Part shown: positions 34,420 through 43,962 of the stretch, piece after piece
How the letters are laid out: each line of letters opens with the position of its first letter
Numbering within the stretch: position 1 is the stretch's first letter
Assembly: GCF_000686845.1 (NCBI RefSeq)
Contig: NZ_JMLS01000024.1
Location: 81,998 to 145,997 of the forward strand
Direction of reading: 5' to 3'
Length of the DNA: 64,000 nt
Source of the DNA: Paenibacillus sp. UNC451MF
GTDB lineage: Bacteria > Bacillota > Bacilli > Paenibacillales > NBRC-103111
Program-made: the position numbers and the translations under genes
The notes under the pieces: model-generated
The model's input: the letters and a program-made list of their open reading frames with translations, nothing else
Told to the model about the DNA's origin: nothing
The model's database searches: none

Positions 34420-35223
34420 TCATGGAAGACGATTTGCGACCTCGTGTTCCATTTTGCGAAACTCGCTAGGGAGTACACCAGCAATTTCACGAAAAACTTT
34501 GCCGAAATATTTTTCATTGGGATATCCCGACTGTGTGGCAACCCAGCCGATTGTCCTCTCTGTACGGCAAAGCAGCTCTTTGGCATGATTGACCCGCACC
34601 TCCCGAATGTAGTCATTGAACGTCTTGCCTACAATATCCCTAAAGCAACGACTGAAATAACTGCGGCTCATATTTACTCTTCTGGCGATATCCGGCAGAT
34701 GAAGCTCCTCCTGAAGCTCTTCGTGAATAATATGCACCGCCTTGGCAATGCTTGCCTTCACTTCAGGAGAGTAGGGGCTGTCTAGCTCCTGTAGGACGTT
34801 AGCATGATCGGCCATCTCTATTCGCCAATCCGCCTCCTGAGCCTGCTCCTTCATCTTGTCCACGATTCTCTTCAGCACTTCACCCATATGCTCATGTTCA
34901 AGCTCAACCTTTGTAATATAATCCAGCGCTCCGAGACGAAGTGCTTCCTGAATGAATTCAAAATCCTGGTGAAAAGTGAGTACAACCATCGCTACATGCC
35001 GATGCCGCTCCTTAACCGACCGCATCAGATCGATTCCCGACATAACAGGCATAGCCAAGTCCGTAATCAACAGGTTGACCTCATGGTGCTCGAGAAACTC
35101 CAATGCTTTCCGGCCGTTTCCCGCTTCTCCTACGACCTCCAGGTTGTAATCCTTCCATGGCATCATGGAGATAAAGCCTTTGCGCACTAAATGATCATCG
35201 TCTACCACCAGTACTTTCAGCAT
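34420..35223 (-). CDS. YesN-type response regulator (receiver plus AraC domain)
   Basis: A 267-residue regulator. The receiver (1-120) has DDD at 8-10, the phosphorylated Asp at about 55 (LLITDLAMPVMSG) and Lys at about 104 (DYITKVE). The AraC DNA-binding domain (165-262) has LPDIARRVNMSRSYFSRCFRDIVGKTFNDYIR. The middle linker is shorter than in most YesN proteins. GGGAGGTG precedes the ATG. It forms a pair with the kinase upstream and should activate the adjacent transport genes. Confidence 0.92.
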   Translation of the reverse strand: MLKVLVVDDDHLVRKGFISMMPWKDYNLEVVGEAGNGRKALEFLEHHEVNLLITDLAMPVMSGIDLMRSVKERHRHVAMVVLTFHQDFEFIQEALRLGALDYITKVELEHEHMGEVLKRIVDKMKEQAQEADWRIEMADHANVLQELDSPYSPEVKASIAKAVHIIHEELQEELHLPDIARRVNMSRSYFSRCFRDIVGKTFNDYIREVRVNHAKELLCRTERTIGWVATQSGYPNEKYFGKVFREIAGVLPSEFRKMEHEVANRLP

Positions 35224-35248
35224 GGTGACACCTCCCTATGAATCCTGC

Positions 35249-36985
35249 TTAATTCACAAGCTCAGTCTTCGCTATTGGAAGACGGAGCCGGATCGTCGTA
35301 CCTGACCCTATTGTACTTTCAATATGAAAGCTTGCCTCAGCGCCGAATTGAAACTTGACCATGCGGTACACATACTGTAGCCCGATTCCAAGCCCCACCA
35401 TTTTTCTCTCCGGATTGTCTTCAAGCACGAGGCGATCCATTTCCTCCTGCGTCATCCCTTCTCCATTGTCCCTCACTTCGATGATGACATGCGACTGCCC
35501 ATCCTCCTTGACGACGACTTCAATAGCGCCTTGATCCTCCATGCCGTGATACAAGGCATTTTCAACCAAAGGCTGCAGGATAAATCTCGGGATCGGCAGC
35601 TCCAGCGCCTTCGGGTTCGCGTGAATATGAACATCAAACTCAAAATGATACCGAATTCCCTGTAATTCGACATAATGCCGTAGAGCCTCGATTTCGTCTC
35701 GTATGCGGGCAGGGCCCCCTTTTCCGAGATTATAATAAAGCACTTTATTAAGCATCGATACAAGACGGTCAATGTCTCTTTGTCCATTGGCTCGGGCAAG
35801 CCAGCGAACCGTATCGAGCGTATTATGAATAAAATGCGGATTAATCTGGGTCATCAGCTTTTCGACTTCAAGGAGAGCTTTGCCCTTTTCTTTTTGCTCT
35901 ACCTCATTAATCAGCTCGAATATACGTCCCCTCATGTCGGCAAACTCACGGTAAATGACGGCAAATTCCGAAATATGCGATTGCCTTGTTGGGAAGTGCT
36001 CATAATTATGCTTTACGCTGCGAATATCCGCATTCAGGACATTAAGCGGACGGTACACGGTGCGCCATATGAGCCAGGCGAGATAGCCGCTAGCCGCAAG
36101 CGTGAGCACTGCGAACAAAGCGAATTGCTTGATCCACCGGTTAATTTCCTGCTTGTATACTGATTGAGGAACAGCAGCCATCACTTTCCAGGACTGATTG
36201 CTCGTCTCCTCGAACATGTAATAGTCCTCTGACGCAGCTTCTTTCATCTTCGCGGACAATGCGCTGGAACCAATCGGAAAATCGGTCTTATTCTCGCTAA
36301 ACACGACCTTGCCGTTATTGTCTACGATGAGATGGACCAAGTGACCTCCGAACTGATCGTTGTCCTTAATAATGCTCTCGGCCAGCTTGAAATTGGTCTC
36401 TATATAGACGTACACATCATCGCGATCCGGCAGCTCCACCTTGCGCAGTATCGATAGCACTTCATTGCCATCTATCGGATTGAGCGAACGATGCGGACCG
36501 TAATAGGTAATTTTATCGAAACGAATTAGCACAGGGAGCTTCAGGATATCATCATCACGCACATTAAAGTTCTCAAACAGCTTCTGGTTATCGTTCGCAA
36601 AATAGTAGAACATAAGGCCAAGCGTAGGGTTCGTAAAATGAATCAAGCTGAGCTCACTGCGAATGTCGTCATTCAGTCTCTTCTTCTCGTAATAATCAGC
36701 TGCCAAATAGCTTTCCAGGTTTTTACCGACTCTACCGTCAAAAGCAAGCTGCTGGGAGGTATGGTTCAGCTGGCCTATCGTATCCTCAAGAGAAATGCGT
36801 ACCTGATGAAGGTTGCTCTGTACGCCTCCTTCCGCCTTATTTTGCAAAATGGCATACATCGAAAAATAAGAAATACTTCCGATCAAGATCAGTGGAGTCA
36901 ACGAGCTTATGAATAAGATGACAATCAGTTGATATTTCAACGAGTACGGCCTCGAATAATCTCTGCGCAGTAACGGTATTTTCAT
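35249..36985 (-). CDS. YesM-type sensor histidine kinase
   Basis: A 578-residue membrane kinase. Two helices (about 18-42 and 290-312) flank an extracellular sensor domain, followed by a HAMP-like segment, the His_kinase domain with QINPHFIHNTLDTVRWLA near residue 385, and a HATPase with DNGEGM and GLGIGLQYVYRM. It senses an external carbohydrate signal and phosphorylates the YesN-type partner 25 bases downstream. GAGGGTGG lies before the ATG. Confidence 0.93.
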   Translation of the reverse strand: MKIPLLRRDYSRPYSLKYQLIVILFISSLTPLILIGSISYFSMYAILQNKAEGGVQSNLHQVRISLEDTIGQLNHTSQQLAFDGRVGKNLESYLAADYYEKKRLNDDIRSELSLIHFTNPTLGLMFYYFANDNQKLFENFNVRDDDILKLPVLIRFDKITYYGPHRSLNPIDGNEVLSILRKVELPDRDDVYVYIETNFKLAESIIKDNDQFGGHLVHLIVDNNGKVVFSENKTDFPIGSSALSAKMKEAASEDYYMFEETSNQSWKVMAAVPQSVYKQEINRWIKQFALFAVLTLAASGYLAWLIWRTVYRPLNVLNADIRSVKHNYEHFPTRQSHISEFAVIYREFADMRGRIFELINEVEQKEKGKALLEVEKLMTQINPHFIHNTLDTVRWLARANGQRDIDRLVSMLNKVLYYNLGKGGPARIRDEIEALRHYVELQGIRYHFEFDVHIHANPKALELPIPRFILQPLVENALYHGMEDQGAIEVVVKEDGQSHVIIEVRDNGEGMTQEEMDRLVLEDNPERKMVGLGIGLQYVYRMVKFQFGAEASFHIESTIGSGTTIRLRLPIAKTELVN

Positions 36986-37289
36986 TAACCCACCCTCGCT
37001 TTACAAAACCTTAATAAAGCGCTTCCAAATTTAAGTCAGCTGTTGGGACACATTGAATCGCCCTGTCCACGTAAGCTGGTTCTCCCCCCTCTTTATTGCT
37101 TATTATATAGAGCTAAAAATCGGCTTACAACCGCTTTTTGCATGATAAAGGTTAAGTTTAGGTAAAGCGCTTAATCGAATATTAGATTCGCTATTATGAC
37201 AATAGCTGTCACTATTATCGTTTATTATGAATATAAGACCAGCAGGACTTAACAAACCGAACTTAACAAAACCAAAGGAGCTGTATACG
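36986..37289. promoter_or_regulatory. Divergent control region with AAGCGCTT and TGACA sites
   Basis: This 304-base gap holds TTTAGGTAAAGCGCTTAA at 37157-37174; reversed it reads TTAAGCGCTTTACCTAAA, matching the iol operator pattern. A second AAGCGCTT core is near 37016. TGACA-ATAGC-TGTCA, a perfect mirror repeat, is at 37197-37211 on the VOC side. No extra gene was seen. Confidence 0.5.
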
Positions 37290-37712
37290 ATGATTTTACA
37301 AATGACCCCTTTTATCATGTTGGACGGAAATGCCAAGGAGGCTATCCAATTTTATGAAAAAGCGTTACATGCCAAAGTCCTTTTTACACAAACCTTCGGA
37401 GAAGCGCCTGTAAGCCCAGAATCCCCTGTACCGGAGGATATAAAAGAACGCCTGGCCCACTCCGTATTAAAAATTGGCGAAGCCGATCTGTTCGTTGCCG
37501 ATACTACACCTGGTCAACCCCACCAAGGTGGAGATACTGTATACATCTGTATTACCACTAACGATATTGAAGAAGCAAACCAATTGTTTGACTCCTTGCA
37601 GCAAGAAGGCCAAGTGAGCTTTCCTCTGCAGGAAACTCATTTTAGCCCCGCTTATGGTATTGTAACGGACAAGTTCGGAGTTACTTTCCAGATATTCGCC
37701 AAAAAGAAATGA
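37290..37712 (+). CDS. VOC-superfamily protein, PhnB/glyoxalase-like
   Basis: A 140-residue protein of the PhnB-type vicinal-oxygen-chelate group. It starts MILQMTPFIMLDGNAKEAIQFYEKALHAKV and ends FGVTFQIFAKKK, both typical. Paired beta-alpha-beta-beta-beta modules are expected. Family members bind metal or small molecules; no specific function can be read. AAAGGAG eight bases upstream supports 37290 over the longer frame from 37227. Confidence 0.85.
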   Translation: MILQMTPFIMLDGNAKEAIQFYEKALHAKVLFTQTFGEAPVSPESPVPEDIKERLAHSVLKIGEADLFVADTTPGQPHQGGDTVYICITTNDIEEANQLFDSLQQEGQVSFPLQETHFSPAYGIVTDKFGVTFQIFAKKK

Positions 37713-37776
37713 GCGATGAATAAGGAATTCGATACGTTTCTTATTCGACTCAGTTAGCTGCTGCTGTTATTATGAC

Positions 37777-37807
37777 AAAAAAAGCCGCCACAACGCATGG
37801 CGGTTTT
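37777..37807 (+). terminator. Terminator after the VOC gene
   Basis: AAAGCCGCCA (37781-37790) with TGGCGGTTTT (37798-37807), followed by TT. A-rich on the other side, so it also works toward the DUF1801 gene. Confidence 0.9.
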
Positions 37808-37847
37808 TTGCTTGAAGCCTCTCTGAATCTAACTTCTCTTCATCCGC

Positions 37848-38189
37848 TTATAGCAGCGCAGCGGCTTGGCTTACCAGCGACGAAAGTTGATCGAGATCGA
37901 CCGTTTGACCTTGTCGCAGCTTTATTGTTTTTCTTTCAGGTGGACCGTCGAACATCCCTTCCGGAAGCGTAAGCTCACTTGCGTTAAAGATCGTAAAGCT
38001 TACCGCGTCTTTGGAATTGCTAATGACAGCGGAGTATTTGCCATTGCTCAAAAAATGAGGTTTCTTGTACTGAATCCGCTCTTGAATGTCTGGAACTGCC
38101 TTATGAACAGCCTCGCGAAGCTGGAAGCTCAGCTCCCTCTGCCAAGGCTCTTTTACTGCTTCAATAAATTCCGTTACTTCTTGGTTCAT
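37848..38189 (-). CDS. DUF1801-type protein (YdhG/iron-chaperone-like fold)
   Basis: A 113-residue protein of the DUF1801 group, recognised by EFIEAVKEPWQRELSFQLREAVHKAVPDIQERIQYKKPHF and the SFTIFNASELTLPEG block. The family fold resembles frataxin-like YdhG proteins, but its activity is unknown. It is full length and single, convergent with the VOC gene. Confidence 0.8.
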   Translation of the reverse strand: MNQEVTEFIEAVKEPWQRELSFQLREAVHKAVPDIQERIQYKKPHFLSNGKYSAVISNSKDAVSFTIFNASELTLPEGMFDGPPERKTIKLRQGQTVDLDQLSSLVSQAAALL

Positions 38190-38314
38190 CTGTCATTCTC
38201 CTTTATTATCCATGATATTAACCATTAAAATCTGTATCTATAAGCACGACGAACGAGAAACGTTGAAATCGACCGCCGACGAAAAATCTTCTAACTTTTT
38301 CTCAGCACGTCCAT

Positions 38315-38722
38315 TTAGTCCAGCAAATCAAACTCCGTGACGGGTGGTTTGGGTTCTAACAACGATTCCTGCTCGAAAAGCCGGCGAAGCTCAATTTCCC
38401 CCGCGCCGTAGCCCTGGGGATCCGGCATCCGCATCGCCCAATCGATCGCTTCTTGCTCCGACTCCACTTCAATCAGTGTATATCCCGAAACCAGTTGCTG
38501 CTCCCATGCAAAAGGTCCTACCGTTACCTTGGGTTGACCCCCTGGTACCGGATAAGAAATTCGCAGCCCGCTCGAACTAGGCTGCAGCCTTTCCGCTGAG
38601 AGAAGCACGCCGGCTTTGGTTAAAGAATCGTTATAAGCCCTCATCGCTTCATTGAGTTCCCGGCTGGGCTTCACGCCCGCCTCAGAATGCCCGCTTGCTT
38701 TGACAATCATTATAAATCGCAT
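38315..38722 (-). CDS. YCII-domain protein, first copy
   Basis: A 135-residue YCII-related protein (MRFIMIVKASGHSEAGVKPS start, GPFAWEQQLVSGYTLIEVESEQEAIDWAMRMPDP core). These DGPF/YCII proteins commonly sit beside ECF-type sigma factors of the DUF6596 group. AAGGAGGG lies nine bases before the ATG at 38722, which is preferred over an upstream ATG at 38785. A second copy is at 40123; together they flank the sigma factor gene. Confidence 0.88.
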   Translation of the reverse strand: MRFIMIVKASGHSEAGVKPSRELNEAMRAYNDSLTKAGVLLSAERLQPSSSGLRISYPVPGGQPKVTVGPFAWEQQLVSGYTLIEVESEQEAIDWAMRMPDPQGYGAGEIELRRLFEQESLLEPKPPVTEFDLLD

Positions 38723-38793
38723 TGATATTTCCCTCCTTCTACCTAAACGACGAACGGAAGAAGAAATAATCGACATCGCAAACAAATCATTTT

Positions 38794-38827
38794 CAAAAAA
38801 AGCGAATGAACGTTATGTCCACTCGCT
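38794..38827 (-). terminator. Terminator after the sigma factor gene
   Basis: AGCGAATG (38801-38808) with CACTCGCT (38820-38827), one G-T pair, followed on the minus strand by seven T residues. Confidence 0.8.
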
Positions 38828-38854
38828 TCTCGACTTGATTTAGATGGTAAGTAG

Positions 38855-40126
38855 TTAGCTGCCTGATTCGCTTGATGCGCACTCGGCAGCGTGTTTGAGC
38901 AAAAGTTCACGCTCACGTGTATTACGTGTCAGCGCCGCAGCGCGCTCGAACTCTTCGCTAGCTTCATCGTAACGTCCCAATTTGGCCAAAAGGTCGCCGC
39001 GAACGCTAGGCAGAAGGTGATAATCCTTCAGCGACGGTACGGAAGTCAGCTCATCGACCATTTGAAGACCAAACGATGGTCCAAATGCCATAGCTATGGC
39101 TACTGCACGATTAAGCTCTACGATAGGTGAAGGCATCACACGGGACAATGCTTCGTAGAGAGCGGCAATGCGCACCCAGTTCGTCTCTGCTGCGGTTCGA
39201 GCCTCCGTGTGGCACGCTGATATCGCGGCCTGCAGAGAATAGGGACCAAGGGGGCGACCTAGCTTCTTAGCTCGCTCGAGTGAGGTCAAACCGCGGCGAA
39301 TCAGCAGATGATCCCATAACCCTCGATTTTGATCCATAAGAAGCACGGGCTCTCCCGCAGGGCCTACACGGGTTTTGAACCTTGACGCTTGAAGCTCCAT
39401 CAATGCTACCAGGCCATGAACCTCCGGCTCCATTGGAGCGATTTCAGCAAGGATACGGCCAAGCCTAAGCGCCTCCTGACAAAGCAAAGGGCGTATCCAA
39501 TGGTTCCCGGATGTTGCCGTATATCCCTCATTGAACATAAGATATACAACCTCAAGCACCGTAGACAGACGCTCCTTGAGCTCATCGCCTACTGGAAGCT
39601 CAAATGGAACTTGCGCCTTGCTTAGAGTCCTCTTCGCCCTTACGATCCGCTGCGCGATAGTCGATTCCGCAACGAGGAAGGCGTGGGCAATCTCATCTGT
39701 GGTGAGACCTCCAAGGAGACGGAGCGTCAGAGCAACACGTGCTTCCTGGGATAGGATCGGATGACAAGTTGTAAAGATTAATCGTAGGAGATCGTCACCG
39801 ATATCCCCTTCCGTCGTAACTTCCAGCGCATGCTCCGTAAATAGATCATTGCTGCGGCTAAACTCTTCATATTTCCGGTCACGGAGTTTGTTTCTTCTTA
39901 ACAGATCGATTGCACGACGTTTTGCCGTAGCCATCAGCCAGGCACCGGGATTGTCCGGAATGCCGCTATCGGGCCACTTTTCTAAGGCAATGACAAGCGC
40001 ATCCTGCGCAAGATCTTCCGCGAGACCAACATCGCGTACCATACGTGATAATCCTGCGATAAGCTTGGCCGATTCAATTCGCCATATGGCATCAATGGTA
40101 CGGTGAGCTGCTGAAGAAGCCGTCAC
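38855..40126 (-). CDS. ECF-type RNA polymerase sigma factor with DUF6596 C-terminal region
   Basis: A 423-residue sigma-70-family protein. Residues 1-75 are the region 2 helix bundle (VGLAEDLAQDALVIALEKWPDSGIPDNPGAWLMATAKRRAIDLLRR), about 115-170 region 4 (LTLRLLGGLTTDEIAHAFLVAESTIAQRIVRAKRTL), and the long C-terminal part (180-423) is the DUF6596/TPR-like extension. It begins at GTG, overlapping the stop of the upstream YCII gene by 4 bases, so translation is probably coupled. No classical anti-sigma gene is present; the YCII proteins may take that regulatory place, but this is unproven. Confidence 0.9.
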   Translation of the reverse strand: MTASSAAHRTIDAIWRIESAKLIAGLSRMVRDVGLAEDLAQDALVIALEKWPDSGIPDNPGAWLMATAKRRAIDLLRRNKLRDRKYEEFSRSNDLFTEHALEVTTEGDIGDDLLRLIFTTCHPILSQEARVALTLRLLGGLTTDEIAHAFLVAESTIAQRIVRAKRTLSKAQVPFELPVGDELKERLSTVLEVVYLMFNEGYTATSGNHWIRPLLCQEALRLGRILAEIAPMEPEVHGLVALMELQASRFKTRVGPAGEPVLLMDQNRGLWDHLLIRRGLTSLERAKKLGRPLGPYSLQAAISACHTEARTAAETNWVRIAALYEALSRVMPSPIVELNRAVAIAMAFGPSFGLQMVDELTSVPSLKDYHLLPSVRGDLLAKLGRYDEASEEFERAAALTRNTRERELLLKHAAECASSESGS

Positions 40127-40548
40127 GATTTCTTGAGCCTCTCCATTTGTTCATGAAGTAAGGCCAACATTTCCGGATCTTGCGTTAAATCCGGCGCCTC
40201 GATCACCTGCCGAAGCTCGATTTGTCCTTCCCCATGCCCATGGGGGTCCGGCATACGCATGGCCCATTCAATCGCCTCTTCTCTTGACTTCACCTCTATG
40301 AGTGTGTATCCGGCAATTAACTCCTTTGCCTCGGTGAAAGGGCCATCGATCACCTTCGGTTTGCCTCCTGGCTCCGGATAGGAGATCCGAATGGCGTTCG
40401 AGCTTGAATACAATCCATCGGCAGCAAGCAGTACGCCTGCCTTAGCCAGCTCTTCGTTATACCGCAGCATGGCTTCGATAAGCTCCTGACTAGGCATAAT
40501 ATCTGCCTCGGAATCCTTAGTAGCTTTAACAATCATCATAAATCGCAC
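40123..40548 (-). CDS. YCII-domain protein, second copy
   Basis: A 141-residue YCII-related protein, about half identical to the copy at 38315 (shared RISYPxPGGxPKV, GPF, GYTLIEV, EEAIxWAMRMPDPxGxGxGxIELR). It begins at GTG with AGGAGGG nine bases upstream. Its stop overlaps the sigma factor start (GTGA). The tandem duplication around a sigma gene suggests local gene duplication. Confidence 0.9.
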   Translation of the reverse strand: MRFMMIVKATKDSEADIMPSQELIEAMLRYNEELAKAGVLLAADGLYSSSNAIRISYPEPGGKPKVIDGPFTEAKELIAGYTLIEVKSREEAIEWAMRMPDPHGHGEGQIELRQVIEAPDLTQDPEMLALLHEQMERLKKS

Positions 40549-40774
40549 AGGTAATTTCCCTCCTGAATTTTATTATTAGAGACTTGTTTTTTGAGTTGTT
40601 ATCAAACCGATAAACGATGCCTCTACATAGTCGACGAATGCAGATTGATTAAATCGACATGCCGGGGCATGTTTTTAATTAAAATTGAAAACTTGGTCGT
40701 TGTTCAACATGAGCAGCACTGTTAATCATTCGTCACTTGTAAAAAAACTCCTTTTGCTTTCCTCAAGCTAAGCT
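40549..40774. other. Spacer upstream of the YCII-sigma unit
   Basis: A 226-base AT-rich gap. No clear SigA promoter, hairpin or small gene was found. The upstream gene cannot share a transcript with confidence. Confidence 0.3.
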
Positions 40775-43282
40775 TTAATAAGAGGCATGCAGCAGCTGTT
40801 CGATAAACTGTTTCTCCTCAGGATTTCTTTGGGTCAGCTTATCGTACAGCTCCTTGTCCTCTTTGCCGCTTTTGGCAAGCGCAGCTAAATACCAACGGGC
40901 GATAACCTGCTGCACCTGTTCTTCCAGCCGTCCGTTGCTTCCCAGCTTCAAGGCTGCCTCCGCTTCATTATAGTGTCCTTCTATGTACAGCATTTGACCT
41001 GCTGCGATGGCCATTTCCGGGGTAACCGTGAACGGGGCTCCCAGGTTGATCGTTTTGGGCATAGCATCAAGCTGCTTGCGCTTGTCGAGAAAATGGTTGA
41101 ACAGCTTTATTCCTTCGCTGCGATGCATTGAGGCGGCATTGATATCATGAGCGAGCTGCGCTTTTTCGCTTAGCTGGAAATGAACGGAGAGCGCCCGCTC
41201 ATATAGCATAGGTTCCCATGGAAATTTGTTTAACGCATCCAATGTTACGGTTAATGCCGACTCATAATCCTGCTTTCTGATAGCTCTTATCCATTTTTCT
41301 TCCACAAGCTCCCTCGACCATGGCTCTACCTTCTGCAGCCTCTCCTCCAGCTTCAATGCTTCCTGATCAAAGCGTTCATCCTTCGTTTGGGAAAAGCCGG
41401 ATCGCCAAAGATTTATTAACAACAGCATATAGCCGGGATTATCCGGTTGCTTATTTATTGCCTCTTGCATCCATTGGGTTGTTTCCTGGAGGTCGACCTC
41501 CTCTTGCTCGTACATAGCTTTCACCGCGTTCTGCATCGTTCGGCCACCTGACACATTCAACACACCTGTAATCATCAGGAAGATCGCTGCCACAGACAGC
41601 AAAACTCCGTAAATGATAGCCGGTTTCATGTTGATCAAGCTCCATGTCAGCTTCTTGCTCGTCCCTGCATGATCGCCCGTCGCAGGCAATCGCTCACCCC
41701 CGACAGCCGCCATACCTCCTAAACAGAGGAAAACGAGCGAAGTCAAATACACAAAGCTTAAATCAAAATCCATCAGGCTGTGCATCAACAAAGCACCAGC
41801 GACAATGAAGTACATTACATGAGGCTCAGACTTAACATTCAGTCGAAGCAACGCACGAATATACCTGAAGACCACATAGCCAAGCAGTATGATAAAAGAA
41901 AGAAGCCCTACGGTTCCCTGCTCGATCCACAGCTGCAAAATAAAATTATGTGCTTGCCGGCTAGTATAAGGGTAGCTTTGATATGTCGGATACAAGCTCG
42001 ACCAAGCTCCACCGCCCGCTCCAAACACAGGGTAATCCTTGATGATTTTTAACGAGTCCAAGTAAAATACGCCGCGCTCCAGCACACTATGCTGCTCGAA
42101 GTTGATACTCTTTATCCTCTGCTCCAAAGTTTGCGGCAGCAGTGACAATAGCGGACTATCTATGGCTACAATGACAAAGGCTAATAGACCTACGACAACC
42201 ATTCCGGATGGAAGCACCCACCGGCGAGTCCACAACCTCGATGTTCCTATACTCGTTTCCCGGGTATCTTGTTTCTCCATATTCCGATCACGCAGCAGCA
42301 GGAAATGCTGAGCAGCCCAACCGATCAGAGCGGCTCCCAACGCTACGGCAAGCAGAAGCCCCCAGCCCTCCCAGATCGATGCAGCGGCTTGATTCTTCTG
42401 CACAGACAGAGCTGTTTCCGTCATTGGTGTCAGAATAGATAATGTCCCCAATCCTGCCAATAGCAGGTGGAGCAGCAGCATCCATTGTCTGGACATCTTC
42501 AGCAGCAGCATTAGCAATAGAACGATAATAGGCAGCATTAGCAGCGCTCCGCGAGACAAAGTCAAGAATAGCGACAGAATGGCTGGAACGAGCATGAATG
42601 CGTGAAGCAAGGACATGGTTCTACTTTTTTCCGTCACCGCACCATAAGCTGCACAAGCTATAACAACCAGCAAAAATCCTGCATTGGCATTCGGATACTG
42701 GAAGACGGAGTTTAACCGTAAACCATACGACTCGACGACAACAGCAGACCAATAATGCGCATTCCCGAATAAAGTAAGAAGGCCATACAAGGTAACGATA
42801 TAAGTGCTCATTACAATGAGCTGTGGAAGCAGTCTTCGGCCTGACGGATTGAGCGTAATGATCATTCCAAGCAGAAACATGATTGCGTAGAACAATTGAA
42901 CCTGAATGAGTAAAAAAGCGTAGTGTACGGAGACAGCTTGTATGTACGACAATATGGCGCTGATCGGCATAAGCCAAACGAGCCCAAGTGTTATGCCGTG
43001 ATCCTTCCATTGCTCGCGGTATTTTACCGCGTAGACAGCAATAATTAGCAAAATAAAAGACGCCAGCAGCAGCGTGCTTTGGATCGGCAGCTCGTAAGAG
43101 ATATTGGATCTTGGATCACCCTCGATCCTAGCTGACAAGAATAATCCCTTAAGGTATGGAACCAACAGTAAATAAGCCGTAACAAAAATAAAAAACACCC
43201 CGTGCATAACGGTGCTCTTTTCGCTCGACCTGCCGGATTTCAAACCTACTCCTCTACTTCGATACTTCGTTTGCGTTTGCAT
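40775..43282 (-). CDS. O-antigen-ligase-like membrane protein with C-terminal TPR region
   Basis: An 835-residue membrane protein. About 12 helices span residues 25-560, including the O-antigen ligase (Wzy_C/WaaL-like) signatures NSVFQYPNANAGFLL, LTLSRGALLMLPI and the loop SRQAHNFILQLWIEQGTVGL. The last 250 residues are soluble and TPR-like. It may polymerise or transfer a surface glycan. No glycosyltransferase or flippase genes are nearby, so it is an orphan. GGAGGG ten bases before the ATG at 43282 decides the start against 43309. Confidence 0.82.
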   Translation of the reverse strand: MQTQTKYRSRGVGLKSGRSSEKSTVMHGVFFIFVTAYLLLVPYLKGLFLSARIEGDPRSNISYELPIQSTLLLASFILLIIAVYAVKYREQWKDHGITLGLVWLMPISAILSYIQAVSVHYAFLLIQVQLFYAIMFLLGMIITLNPSGRRLLPQLIVMSTYIVTLYGLLTLFGNAHYWSAVVVESYGLRLNSVFQYPNANAGFLLVVIACAAYGAVTEKSRTMSLLHAFMLVPAILSLFLTLSRGALLMLPIIVLLLMLLLKMSRQWMLLLHLLLAGLGTLSILTPMTETALSVQKNQAAASIWEGWGLLLAVALGAALIGWAAQHFLLLRDRNMEKQDTRETSIGTSRLWTRRWVLPSGMVVVGLLAFVIVAIDSPLLSLLPQTLEQRIKSINFEQHSVLERGVFYLDSLKIIKDYPVFGAGGGAWSSLYPTYQSYPYTSRQAHNFILQLWIEQGTVGLLSFIILLGYVVFRYIRALLRLNVKSEPHVMYFIVAGALLMHSLMDFDLSFVYLTSLVFLCLGGMAAVGGERLPATGDHAGTSKKLTWSLINMKPAIIYGVLLSVAAIFLMITGVLNVSGGRTMQNAVKAMYEQEEVDLQETTQWMQEAINKQPDNPGYMLLLINLWRSGFSQTKDERFDQEALKLEERLQKVEPWSRELVEEKWIRAIRKQDYESALTVTLDALNKFPWEPMLYERALSVHFQLSEKAQLAHDINAASMHRSEGIKLFNHFLDKRKQLDAMPKTINLGAPFTVTPEMAIAAGQMLYIEGHYNEAEAALKLGSNGRLEEQVQQVIARWYLAALAKSGKEDKELYDKLTQRNPEEKQFIEQLLHASY

Positions 43283-43404
43283 TTGGTATATACCCTCCAT
43301 TGATTTCATCCTGGCTATTAGCTTGTTTATTACATAGACGAGTAAATTATGGAAAATGTTCCTAAAAACATGAAAAATATTGTCAATTTATGTTTCCTAA
43401 CCAC

Positions 43405-43433
43405 AAAAAGACTCCCGCTGTTTTAGCGGGAGT
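43405..43433 (-). terminator. Terminator after the PL6 remnant
   Basis: A perfect 9-bp stem, ACTCCCGCT (43411-43419) with AGCGGGAGT (43425-43433), followed on the minus strand by CTTTTTG. Confidence 0.8.
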
Positions 43434-43572
43434 TAAGCTTGTTGAAATGCCATATTTTCAGAACTACTAGGTGGTAGGTGGAATATCTCCTGAAGGAGGT
43501 ACTCGACCGATAACCGGGAAGCTCCTCCTTTCATTGGGTTCTCTTCAACTGCTTCAGCTATTAAGATGGAGC

Positions 43573-43962
43573 CTATCTCATCCACAAAGGACCAACATCT
43601 TGCGCAGTCAATGGCTTGCGCGTCACATTGGCGGATGAAGCCTCATCGGCTCCTACATCGTTATTGCCGTCATTTCTAGCCTGACCGTCCATATCATCTG
43701 TCACGTAGCTGCCGGCAGCCGCGTTCACAGCCGGGCTATTCGCACCAGGGCGATATAAGCCATTTACCAGAGTCATACTCGAATCAAGCATATTTTTCTC
43801 CAGTATATTCGGGAGGAAAGTAAACTTATTCAAAGGCGCAGCTGTATCCTGCGCTATTGTATCGATCGTTTTGCCACCGGATGGTCTATAGAAGAGATTG
43901 TTCGAGATCGTGTTGTTTTGCGGCAGCAGCACCATCTGGTATTCCGGCCACATTGGCTTCAT
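43573..43962 (-). pseudogene. C-terminal remnant of a PL6-type polysaccharide lyase
   Basis: Only about 120 residues of a right-handed beta-helix lyase remain. NTISNNLFYRPSGGKTID, PAVNAAAGSY, the DMDGQARN-type motif and DVGADE near the end are typical of the C-terminus of chondroitinase-B/alginate-lyase-like (PL6) enzymes, which are normally over 400 residues. There is no signal peptide, start signal or catalytic region. Its missing 5' end meets the missing 5' end of the divergent AraC gene, so both were probably cut by one deletion. Confidence 0.75.
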
